Below are positions 1 through 11,520 of a stretch of 64,000 nt of DNA, piece after piece. Source of the DNA: Liolophura sinensis (taxonomy: Eukaryota; Mollusca; Polyplacophora; Chitonida; Chitonidae); assembly GCF_032854445.1 (NCBI RefSeq), contig NW_027018081.1:1-64000 (forward strand), given 5' to 3'. Positions within the stretch are counted from its first letter, which is position 1; every line of letters starts with the position of its first letter. The position numbers and the translations under genes are program-made. The notes beneath the pieces were generated by a model that was not told the DNA's origin, did not search any database, and saw only the letters and a list, made by a program, of their open reading frames with translations.

Positions 1-2749
1 TGTCATAATCACGTGCCCAGCAACGGCTATTACTCCATGGAAACCAGGGAAATTTGCAATTTGTCAACAGCTGCCGATGCCTGGCTCAATTCCGCATCTT
101 TTGGCACCTCACTGAAGTGGGTCAGTGTTCAGTTGTACTTTTTACAGCAGACTGTATCAAGTACCTTGTGTTTTTTATGTACAAATGGTCTGGTTTTTCT
201 ACACGTAGATAAAGACATTGAGATTGTCTTGGACTTAGAAGTAAGACAATTGCTGGGTGAGTTAAATGGGCTTGGCCCAAAGATTTCAGGTCTTCTGGGC
301 TACCGAAGGGCACATAACTTATAGTCAAAAGTTGAATATAGTAATGACCAGTCGCGATTGTACAGAGTACAGTGTAGCCGATTTCAATTAACAAAAAGAC
401 CAGGCAAAAATGCAAAAGTGGAAAAAGTGTGCCAGTGCTACTAGTAAGAGGCTAATCCGACGTATTTTGTGACGAGAAATCGAATGGTGCAAACCGCGTT
501 GCTCTCCGACCTATACTTTTGGCTGTAGCGGACAATTCAATGATCATTGATGTCATAATCACGTGCCCAGCAACGGCTCTTGCTCCATGGAAACCAGGGA
601 TATTTGCAATTTTTTAACAGCTGCCGATGCCTGGCCCAATTCTGCATCTTTTGGCACCTTATAATTGTGGGTCATAGTTTTAGTTGTACTTTTTACAGCA
701 GACTGTATCAAGTACCTTGTCTTTTTATGTACAAATGGTGTGGTTTTTTCTACACGTAGATAAAGACATTGAGATTGTCTTGGACTTAGAAGTAAGACAA
801 TTGCTGGGTGAGTTAAATGGGCTTAGCCCAAAGATTTCAGGTCTTCTGGGCTACCGAAGGGCACATAACTTATAGTCAAAAGTTGAATATAGTAATGACC
901 AGTCGCGATTGTACAGAGTACAGTGTAGCCGATTTCAATTAACAAAAAGACCAGGCAAAAATGCAAAGTGGAAAAACTGTTCCAGTGCTGCTGGTAAGAG
1001 GCTAATCCGACGTATTTTGTGACGAGAAATCGAATGGTGCAAACCGCGTTGCTCTCCGACCAATACTTTTGCCTGTAGTGACAATTGAATGATCATTTAT
1101 GTCATAATCAGGTGCCCAGCAACGGCTCTTACTCCATGGAAACCAGGGAAATTTGCAATTTTTCAACAGCTGCCGATGACTGGCTCAATTCCGCATCTTT
1201 TGGCACCTTACTGAAGTGGGTCAGTGTTCAGTTGTACTTTTTACAGCAGACTGTATCAAGTACCTTGTGTTTTTCACGTACAAATGGTGTGGTTTTTCTA
1301 CACTTAGTTAAAGACATTGAGATTGTCTTGCACTTAGAAGTAAGGCAATTGCTGGGTGAGTTAAATGGGTTTAGCCCAAAGATTTCAGGTCTTCTGGGCT
1401 ACCGAAGGGCACATAACTTATAGTCAAAAGTTGAATATAGTAATGACCAGTCGCGATTGTACAGAGTACAGTGTAGCCGATTTCAATTAACAAAAAGACC
1501 AGGCAAAAATGCAAAAATGGAGAAACTGTTCCAGTGCTGCTGGTAAGAGGCTAATCCGACGTATTTTGTGACGAGAAATCGAATGGTGCAAACCGCGTTG
1601 CTCTCCGACCAATACATTTGGCTGTAGCGACAATTGAATGATCATTTATGTCATAATTACGTGCCCAGCAACGGCTCTTACTCCATGGAAACCATCGATT
1701 TTTGCAATTTTTTTAACAGCTGCCGATGCCTGGCCCAATTCTGCATCTTTTGGCACCTTATAAATGTGGGTCAGTGTTTAGTTGTACCTTTTACAGCAGA
1801 CTGTATCAAGTACCTTGTGTTTTTTATGTACAAACGGTCTGGTTTTTCTACACGTAGATAAAGACATTGAGATTGTCTTGGACTTAGAAGTAAGACAATT
1901 GCTGGGTGAGTTAAATGGGCTTGGCCCAAGGATTTCAGGTCTTCTGGGCTACCGAAGGGCACATAACTTATAGTCAAAAGTTGAATATAGTAATGACCAG
2001 TCGCGATTGTACAGAGTACAGTGTAGCCGATTTCAATTAACAAAAAGACCAGGCAAAAATGCAAAATTGGAAAAACTGTTCCAGTGCTGCTGGTAAGAGG
2101 CTAATTCGACGTATTTTGTGACGAGAAATCGAATGGTGCAAACCGCGTTGCTCTCCGACCAATACTTTTGGCTGTAGTGACAATTCAATGATCATTGATG
2201 TCATAATCACGTGCCCAGCAACGGCTCTTACTCCCATGGAAACCAGGGAAATTTGCAATTTTTCAACAGCTGCCGATGCCTGGCTCAATTCCGCATCTTT
2301 TGGCACCTTACTGAAGTGGGTCAGTGTTCAGTTGTACTTTTTACAGCAGACTGTATCAAGTACCTTGTGTTTTTCACGTACAAATGGTCTGGTTTCTCTA
2401 CACGTAGATAAAGACATTGAGATTGTCTTGCACTTAGAAGTAAGGCAATTGCTGGGTGAGTTAAATGGGCTTAGCCCAAAGATTTGACGTCTTCTGGGCT
2501 ACCGAAGGGCACATAACTTATAGTCAAAAGTTGAATATAGTAATGACCAGTCGCGATTGTACAGAGTACAGTGTAGCCGATTTCAATTAACAAAAAGACC
2601 AGGCAAAAATGCAAAAGTGGAAAAACTGTTCCAGTGTTTGCTGGTAAGAGGCTAATCCGACGTATTTTGTGACGACAAATCGAATGGTGCAATCCGCGAT
2701 TCTCTCCGAACAATACTTTTGGCTGTAGCGACAATTGAATGATCATTTA
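1..2749 (+). repeat. Monomers 1-5 (starts 1, 551, 1100, 1649, 2199)
   Basis: The order of types is: A-start with B-end; B with TTATAATTG and TGTCTTTTT; A with CAGGTG, TGACTGG and CACTTAGTTA; B with TACGTG and ATCGATTTTT; and A with TTTCTCT and GACGTC. The same five-type order recurs at 8764-11520, an offset of about 8.77 kb (16 monomers), and types 2-5 recur at 24127-26323. Copy 551-1099 carries several single-base indels (GGACAATTC near 530, GGTCATAGTTTTAG near 670). Confidence 0.9.
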
Positions 2750-5700
2750 TGTCATAATCACGTGCCCAGCAACGGCTCTTACTCCATGGAAACCAGGGAT
2801 ATTTGCAATTTTTTAACAGCTGCCGATGCCTGGCCCAATTCCGCATCTTTTGGCACCTTATAAATGTGGGTCAGTGTTTAGTTGTACTTTTTACTGTATC
2901 AAGTACCTTGTGTTTTTTATGTACTAATGGTCTGGTTTTTCTACACGTAGATAAAGACATTGAGATTGTCTTGGACTTAGAAGTAAGACAATTGCTGGGT
3001 GAGTTAAATGGGCTTGGCCCAAAGATTTCAGGTCTTCTGGACTACCGAAGGGCACATAACTTATAGTCAAAAGTTGAATATAGTAATGACCAGTCGCGAT
3101 TGTACAGAGTACAGTGTAGCCGATTTCAATAAACAAAAAGACCAGGCAAAAATGCAAAAGTGGAAAAACTGTTCCAGTGCTGCTGGTAAGAGGCTAATCC
3201 GACGTATTTTGTGACGACAAATTGAATGGTGCAATCCGCGATGCTCTCCGACCAATACTATTGGCTGTAGCGACAATTCAATGATCATTTATGTCATAAT
3301 CACGTGCCCAGCAACGGCTCTTACTCCATGGAAACCAGGGATATTTGCAATTTTTTAACAGCTGCCGATGCCTGGCCCAATTCCGCATCTTTTGGCACCT
3401 TATAAATGTGGGTCAGTGTTTAGCTGTACTTTTTACTGTATCAAGTACCTTGTGTTTTTTATGTACAAATGGTCTGGTTTTTCTACACGTAGATAAAGAC
3501 ATTGAGATTGTCTTGCAATTAGAAGTAAGGCAATTCCTGGGTGAGTTAAATGGGCTTAGCCCAAAGATTTGACGTCTTCTGGGCTACCGAAGGGCACATA
3601 ACTTATAGTCAAAAGTTGAATATGGTAATGACCAGTCGCTATTGTACAGAGTACAGTGTAGCCGATTTCAATTAACAAAATTACCAGGTAAAAATGCAAA
3701 AGTGGAAAAACTGTTCCAGTGCTGCTGGTAAGAGGCTAATCCGACGTATTTTGTGACGAGAAATCGAATGGTGCAAACCGCGTTGCTCTCCGACTAATAC
3801 TGGTGCCTGTAGTGACAATTGAAATGATCATTTATGTCATAATCACGTGCCCAGCAACGGCTCTTACTCCATGGAAACCAGGGATATTTGCAATTTTTTA
3901 ACAGCTGCCGATGCCTGGCCCAATTCCGCATCTTTTGGCACCTTACTGAAGTGGGTCAGTGTTCAGTTGTACTTTTTACAGCAGACTGTATCAAGTACCT
4001 TGTGTTTTTTATGTACAAATGGTCTGGTTTTTCTACACGTAGATAAAGACATTGAGATTGTCTTGGACTTAGAAGTAAGACAATTGTTGGGTGAGTTAAA
4101 TGGGCTTAGCCCAAAGATTTGACGTCTTCTGGGCTACCGAAGGGCACATAACTTATAGTCAAAAGTTGAACATAGTAATGACCAGTCGCGATTGTACAGA
4201 GTACAGTGTAGCCGATTTCAATTAACAAAAAGACCAGGCAAAAATGCAAAAGTGGAAAAAACTGTTCCAGTGTTGCTGGTAAGAGGCTAATCCGACGTAT
4301 TTTGTGACGACAAATCGAATGGTGCAATCCGCGATGCTCTCCGAACAATACTTTTGGCTGTAGCGACAATTGAATGATCATTTATGTCATAATCACGTGC
4401 CCAGCAACGGCTCTTACTCCATGGAAACCAGGGATATTTGCAATTTTTTAACAGCTGCCGATGCCTGGCCCAATTCCGCATCTTTTTGGCACCTTATAAA
4501 TGTGGGTCAGTGTTTAGCTGTACTTTTTACTGTATCAAGTACCTTGTGTTTTTTATGTACAAATGGTCTGGTTTTTCTACACGTAGATAAAGACATTGAG
4601 ATTGTCTTGCAATTAGAAGTAAGGCAATTCCTGGGTGAGTTAAATGGGATTAGCCCAAAGATTTGACGGTCTTCTGGGCTACCGAAGGGCACATAAATAG
4701 TCAAAAGTTGAATATGGTAATGACCAGTCGCTATTGTACAGAGTACAGTGTAGCCGATTTCAATTAACAAAATTACCAGGTAAAAATGCAAAAGTGGAAA
4801 AACTGTTCCAGTGCTGCTGGTAAGAGGCTAATCCGACGTATTTTGTGACGAGAAATCGAATGGTGCAAACCGCGTTGCTCTCCGACTAATACTGGTGCCT
4901 GTAGTGACAATTGAATGATCATTTATGTCATAATCACGTGCCCAGCAACGGCTCTTACTCCATGGAAACCAGGGATATTTGCAATTTTTTAACAGCTGCC
5001 GATGCCTGGCCCAATTCCGCATCTTTTGGCACCTTACTGAAGTGGGTCAGTGTTCAGTTGTACTTTTTACAGCAGACTGTATCAAGTACCTTGTGTTTTT
5101 TATGTACAAATGGTCTGGTTTTTCTACACGTAGATAAAGACATTGAGATTGTCTTGGACTTAGAAGTAAGACAATTGTTGGGTGAGTTAAATGGGCTTAG
5201 CCCAAAGATTTGACGTCTTCTGGGCTACCGAAGGGCACATAACTTATAGTCAAAAGTTGAACATAGTAATGACCAGTCGCGATTGTACAGAGTACAGTGT
5301 AGCCGATTTCAATTAACAAAAAGACCAGGCAAAAATGCAAAAGTGGAAAAACTGTTCCAGTGTTGCAGGTAAGAGGCTAATCCGACGTATTTTGTGACGA
5401 CAAATCGAATGGTGCAATCCGCGATGCTCTCCGAACAATACTTTTGGCTGTAGCGACAATTGAATGATCATTTATGTCATAATCACGTGCCCCAGCAACG
5501 GCTCTTACTCCATGGAAACCAGGGATATTTGCAATTTTTTAACAGCTGCCGATGCCTGGCCCAATTTCCGCATCTTTTGGCACCTTATAAATGTGGGTGA
5601 GTTTTTAATTGTACTTTTTACTGTATGAAGTACCTTGTGTTTTTTTATGTACAAATGGGTCTGGTTTTTCTACACGTAGATAAAGACATTGAGATTTTCT

Positions 5701-6565
5701 TGGACTTAGAAGTAAGACAATTGCTGGGTGAGTTAAATGGGCTTGGCCCAAAAGATTTCAGGTCTTCTGGACTACCGAAGTGCACATAACATATAGTCAA
5801 AAGTTGAATATAGTAATGACCAGTCGCGATTGTTACAGAGTACAGTGTAGCCAATTTCAATAAACAAAAAGACCAGGCAAAAATGCAAAAGTGGAAAAAC
5901 TGTTCCAGTGCTGCTGGTAAGAGGCTAATCCGACGTATTTTGTGACGACAAATTGAATGGTGCAATCCGCGATTGCTCTCCGACCAATACTATTGGCTGT
6001 AGCGACAATTCAATGATCATTTATGTCATAATCACGTGCCAGCAACGGCTCTTACTCCATGGAAACCAGGGATATTTGCAATTTTTTTAACAGCTGCCGA
6101 TGCCTGGCCCAATTCCGCATCTTTTGGCACCTTATAAATGTGGGTCAGTGTTTAGCTGTACTTTTTACTGTATCAAGTACCTTGTGTTTTTTATGTACAA
6201 ATGGTCTGGTTTTTCTACACGTAGATAAAGACATTGAGATTGTCTTGCAATTAGAAGTAAGGCAATTCCTGGGTGAGTTAAATGGGCTTAGCCCAAAGAT
6301 TTGACGTCTTCTGGGCTACGAAGGGCACATAACTTATAGTCAAAAGTTGAATATGGTAATGACCAGTCGCTATTGTACAGAGTATAGTGTAGCCGATTTC
6401 AATTAACAAAATTACCAGGTAAAAATGCAAAAGTGGAAAAAACTGTTCCAGTGCTGCTGGTAAGAGGCTAATCCGACGTATTTTGTGACGAGAAATCGAA
6501 TGGTGCAAACCGCGTTGCTCTCCGACTAATACTGGTGCCTGTAGTGACAATTGAATGATCATTTA
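2750..6565 (+). repeat. Monomers 6-12, rich in the 7-bp deletion type (starts 2750, 3292, 3835, 4385, 4926, 5475, 6024)
   Basis: Five of seven copies lack AGCAGAC (junctions after 2894, 3436, 4530, 5621 and 6168). Copies at 3292, 4385 and 6024 share TTTAGCTGTAC, CTTGCAATT, AATTCCTGG, AGTCGCTATTG, AAATTACCAGG and ACTAATACTGG. Copies at 3835 and 4926 share a B-start with an A-middle. Together 3292-4384 and 4385-5474 form a tandem dimer. The copy at 5475 resembles the one at 2750 but has many extra single bases. Confidence 0.9.
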
Positions 6566-8763
6566 TGTCATAATCACGTGCCCAGCAACGGCCTCTTACT
6601 CCATGGAAACCAGGGAAATTTGCAATTTTTCACAGCTGCCGATGCTGGCTCAATTCCGCATCTTTTGGCACCTTACTGAAGTGGGTCAGTGTTCAGTTGT
6701 ACTTTTTACAGCAGACTGTATCAAGTACCTTGTGTTTTTCACGTACAAATGGTCTGGTTTCTCTACACGTAGATAAAAACATTGAGATTGTCTTGCACTT
6801 AGAAGTAAGGCAATTGCTGGGCGAGTTAAATGGGCTTAGCCCAAAGATTTGACGTCTTCTGGGCTACCGAAGGGCACATAACTTATAGTCAAAAGGTTGA
6901 ATATAGTAATGACCAGTCGCGATTGTACAGAGTACAGTGTAGCCGATTTCATTTAACTAAAAGACCAGGTAAAAATGCAAAGTGGAAAAACTGTTCCAGT
7001 GCTGCTGGTAAGAGGCTAATTCGACGTATTTTGTGACGACAAATCGAATGGTGCAAACCGCGTTGCTCTCCGGACCAATACTTTTGGCTGTAGTGACAAT
7101 TAAATGATCATTGATGTCATAATCACGTGCCCAGCAACGGCTCTTACTCCATGGAAACCAGGGAAATTTGCAATTTTTCAACAGCTGCCGATGCCTGGCT
7201 CAATTCCGCATCTTTTGGCACCTTACTGAAGTGGGTCAGTATTCAGTTGTACTTTTTACAGCAGACTGTATCAAGTACCTTGTGTTTTTTATGTACAAAT
7301 GGTGTGGTTTTTTCTACACGTAGATAAAGACATTGAGATTGTCTTGGATTTAGAAGTAAGACAATTGCTGGGTGAGTTAAATGGGCTTGGCCCAAAGATT
7401 TCAGGTCTTCTGGGCTACCGAAGGGCACATAACTTATAGTCAAAAGTTGAATATAGTAATGACCAGTCGCGATTGTACAGAGTACAGTGTAGCCGGTTTC
7501 AATTAACAAAAAGACCAGGCAAAAATGCAAAAGTGGAAAAACTGTTCCAGTGCTACTAGTAAGAGGCTAATCCGACGTATTTTGTGACGAGAAATCGAAT
7601 GGTGCAATCCGCGTTGCTCTCCGACCAATACTTTTGGCTGTAGCGACAACTGAATGATCATTTATGTCATAATCACGTGCGTAGCAACGCTCTTACTCCA
7701 TGGAAACCAGGGAAATTTGCAATTTTTCAACAACTGCCGATGCCTGGCTCAATTCCAAATCTTTTGGCACCCTTACTGAAGTGGGTCCAGTGTTCAGTTG
7801 TACTTTTTACAGCAGACTGTATCAGTACCTTGTGTTTTTTCATGTACAAATGGTCTGGTTTTTCTACACGTAGATAAAGACATTGAGATTGTCTTGGACT
7901 TAGAAGTAAGACAATTGCTGGGTGAGTTAAATGGGCTTAGCCCAAAGATTTGACGTCTTCTGGGCTACCGAAGGGCACATAACTTATAGTCAAAAGTTGA
8001 ATATAGTAATGATCAGTCGCGATGGTACATAGTACAGTGTAGCCAATTTCAGTTAAGAAAAAGACCAGGCAAAAATGCAAAAGTGGAAAAATTGTTCCAG
8101 TGCTGCTGGTAAGAGGCTAATCCGACGTATTTTGTGACGAGAAATCGAATGGTGCAAACCGCGTTGCTCTCCGAACAATACTTTTGCCTGTAGTGATATT
8201 TGAATGATCATTGATGTCATAATCACGTGCCCAGCAACGGCTCTTACTCCATGGAAACCAGGGATATTTGCAATTTTTTAACAGCTGCCGATGCCTGGCC
8301 CAATTCCGCATCTTTTGGCACCTTATAAATGTGGGTCAGTATTTAGTTGTACTTTTTACAGCAGACTGTATCAAGTACCTTGTGCTTTTTATGTACAAAT
8401 GGTCTGGTTTTTTTACACGTAGATAAAGACATTGAGATTGTCTTGCACTTAGAAGTAAGGCAATTGCTGGGTGAGTTAAATGGGCTTAGCCCAAAGATTT
8501 CAGGTCTTCTGGGCTACCAAAGGGCTCATAACTTATAGTCAAAAGTTAAATATAGTAATGACCAGTAGCGATTGTACAGAGTACAGTGTAGCCGATTTCA
8601 ATTAACAAAAAGACCAGGCAAAAATGCAAAAGTGGAAAAACTGTTCCAGTGTTGCTGGTAAGAGGCTAATTCGACGTATTTTGTGACGACAAATCGAATG
8701 GTGCAAACCGCGTTGCTCTCCGACCAATACTTTTGGCTGTAGTGACAATTGAATGATCATTGA
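6566..8763 (+). repeat. Monomers 13-16 (starts 6566, 7115, 7665, 8215)
   Basis: Copy 6566 is the TTTCTCT/GACGTC class-A type seen at 2199. Copy 7115 carries GTATTCAG. Copy 7665 has CGTAGC in place of CCCAGC and CCAAATC, and lacks one A in TATCAGTACC. Copy 8215 has GTATTTAG and TGTGCTTTTTATG. The last three types recur in the same order at 13707-15350 and 17541-19187. Copies 6566 and 7665 contain several single-base indels. Confidence 0.88.
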
Positions 8764-9299
8764 TGTCATAATCACGTGCCCAGCAACGGCTCTTACTCCA
8801 TGGAAACCAGGGAAATTTGCAATTTTTCAACAGCTGCCGATGCCTGGCTCAATTCCGCATCTTTTGGCACCTCACTGAAGTGGGTCAGTGTTCAGTTGTA
8901 CTTTTTACAGCAGACTGTATCAAGTACCTTGTGTTTTTTATGTACAAATGGTCTGGTTTTTCTACACGTAGATAAAGACATTGAGATTGTCTTGGACTTA
9001 GAAGTAAGACAATTGCTGGGTGAGTTAAATGGGCTTGGCCCAAAGATTTCAGGTCTTCTGGGCTACCGAAGGGCACATAACTTATAGTCAAAAGTTGAAT
9101 ATAGTAATGACCAGTCGCGATTGTACAGAGTAACAGTGTAGCCGATTTCAATTAACAAAAAGACCAGGCAAAAATGCAAAAGTGGAAAAACTGTGCCAGT
9201 GCTACTAGTAAGAGGCTAATCCGACGTATTTTGTGACGAGAAATCGAATGGTGCAAACCGCGTTGCTCTCCGACCTATACTTTTGGCTGTAGCGACAAT

Positions 9300-9313
9300 T
9301 CAATGATCATTGA
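9300..9313. other. Extended 14-bp boundary palindrome TCAATGATCATTGA
   Basis: The sequence equals its own reverse complement over 14 bp. It occurs where a monomer ending GCGACAATTCAATG is followed by one starting TTGATG. Examples are the junctions before 551, 9314, 12062, 15893, 19737, 24127, 26866, 31260, 33999, 38392, 42786, 48277 and 52126. These are mostly the starts of the CTCTTGCTCC class-B monomers, so the longer dyad is type-linked. Confidence 0.85.
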
Positions 9314-10679
9314 TGTCATAATCACGTGCCCCAGCAACGGCTCTTGCTCCATGGAAACCAGGGATATTTGCAATTTTTTAACAGCTGCCGATGCCTGGCC
9401 CAATTCCGCATCTTTTGGCACCTTATAATTGTGGGTCAGTGTTTAGTTGTACTTTTTACAGCAGACTGTATCAAGTACCTTGTCTTTTTTATGTACAAAT
9501 GGTGTGGTTTTTCTACACGTAGATAAAGACATTGAGATTGTCTTGCACTTAGAAGTAAGACAATTGCTGGGTGAGTTAAATGGGCTTAGCCCAAAGATTT
9601 CAGGTCTTCTGGGCTACCGAAGGGCACATAACTTATAGTCAAAAGTTGAATATAGTAATGACCAGTCGCGATTGTACAGAGTACAGTGTAGCCGATTTCA
9701 ATAACAAAAAGACCAGGCAAAAATGCAAAAGTGGAAAAACTGTTCCAGTGCTGCTGGTAAGAGGCTAATCCGACGTATTTTGTGACGAGAAATCGAATGG
9801 TGCAAACCGCGTTGCTCTCCGACCAATACTTTTGCCTGTAGTGACAATTGAATGATCATTTATGTCATAATCAGGTGCCCAGCAACGGCTCTTACTCCAT
9901 GGAAACCAGGGAAATTTGCAATTTTTCAACAGCTGCCGATGACTGGCTCAATTCCGCATCTTTTGGCACCTTACTGAAGTGGGTCAGTGTTCAGTTGTAC
10001 TTTTTACAGCAGACTGTATCAAGTACCTTTTGTTTTTCACGTACAAATGGTGTGGGTTTTTCTACACTTAGTTAAAGACATTGAGATTGTCTTGCACTTA
10101 GAAGTAAGGCAATTGCTGGGTGAGTTAAATGGGCTTAGCCCAAAGATTTCAGGTCTTCTGGGCTACCGAAGGGCACATAACTTATAGTCAAAAGTTGAAT
10201 ATAGTAATGACCAGTCGCGATTGTACAGAGTACAGTGTAGCCGATTTCAATTAACAAAAAGACCAGGCAAAAATGCAAAAATGGAAAAAACTGTTCCAGT
10301 GCTGCTGGTAAGAGGCTAATCCGACGTATTTTGTGACGAGAAATTCGAATGGTGCAAACCGCGTTGCTCTCCGACCAATACTTTTTGGCTGTAGCGACAA
10401 TTCAATGATCATTTATGTCATAATTACGTGCCCAGCAACGGCTCTTACTCCATGGAAACCATCGATTTTTGCAATTTTTTAACAGCTGCCGATGCCTGGC
10501 CCAATTCTGCATCTTTTGGCACCTTATAAATGTGGGTCAGTGTTTAGTTGTACTTTTTACAGCAGACTGTATCAAGTACCTTGTGTTTTTTATGTACAAA
10601 TGGTCTGGTTTTTCTACACGTAGATAAAGACATGAGATTGTCTTGGACTTAGAAGTAAGACAATTGCTGGGTGAGTTAA

Positions 10680-10703
10680 ATGGGCTTGGCCATGGGCTTG
10701 GCC
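10680..10703 (+). repeat. 12-bp tandem micro-duplication inside one monomer
   Basis: The unit ATGGGCTTGGCC is present twice in a row, where all other copies have it once. The duplication covers the left arm, loop and most of the right arm of the TGGGC/GCCCA inverted repeat. Slippage at a hairpin is a plausible cause, but an assembly error is also possible because this monomer has other indels. Confidence 0.85.
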
Positions 10704-11520
10704 CAAGGATTTCAGGTCTTCTGGCTACGAAGGGCACATAACTTATAGTCAAAAGTTGAATATTAGTAATGACCAGTCGCGATTGTACAGAGTACAGTGT
10801 AGCCGATTTCAATTAACAAAAAGACCAGGCAAAAATGCAAAATTGGAAAAACTGTTCAGTGCTGCTGGTAAGAGGCTAATTCGACGTATTTTTGTGACGA
10901 GAATCGAATGGTGCAAACCGCGTTGCTCTCCGACCAATACTTTTGGCTGTAGTGACAATTCAATGATCATTGATGTCATAATCACGTGCCCAGCAACGGC
11001 TCTTACTCCATGGAAACCAGGGAAATTTGCAATTTTCAACAGCTGCCGATGCCTGGCTCAATTCGCATCTTTTGGCACCTTACTGAAGTGGGTCAGTGTT
11101 CAGTTGTACTTTTTACAGCAGACTCTATCAAGTACCTTGTGTTTTTTCACGTACAAATGGTCTGGTTTCTCTACACGTAGATAAAGACATTGAGATTGTC
11201 TTGCACTTAGAAGTAAGGCAATTGCTGGGCGAGTTAATGGGCTTAGCCCAAAGATTTCAGGTCTTCTGGGCTACCGAAGGGCACATAACTTATAGTCAAA
11301 AGTTGAATATAGTAATGACCAGTCGCGATTGTACAGAGTACAGTGTAGCCGATTTCAATTAACAAAAAGACCAGGCAAAAATGCAAAAGTGGAAAAACTG
11401 TTTCAGTGCTGCTGGGAAGAGGCTAATCCGACGTATTTTGTGACGACAAATCGAATGGTGCAATCCGCGATGCTCTCCGACCAATACTTTTGGCTGTAGC
11501 GACAATTGAATGATCATTTA

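Larger units (their letters stand above)
8764..11520 (+). repeat. Monomers 17-21 (starts 8764, 9314, 9863, 10416, 10974)
   Basis: The types match monomers 1-5 in order. The first three also match 19188-20834 (offset about 10.42 kb, 19 monomers). Copies 2-5 match 24127-26323 (offset about 14.8 kb, 27 monomers). Copy 10416 is unusually damaged: it has a 12-bp micro-duplication at 10680-10703 and at least five single-base losses or gains. Confidence 0.9.

Noticed and set aside
1085-1423. Recurrent plus-strand open frame of up to 112 codons (also at 16427, 31794, 38926, 60901 and many others)
   Set aside because: It recurs every 549 bp because the monomer length is a multiple of three. It begins at TTG in the boundary palindrome, is truncated by the common GACGTC variant and broken by indels in many copies. 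It has no recognisable domain, and opposite-strand frames overlap it.
10756-11184. A 142-codon plus-strand frame running across a monomer junction
   Set aside because: It exists only because this monomer and the next have several single-base losses that remove stops. It joins three different repeat frames.
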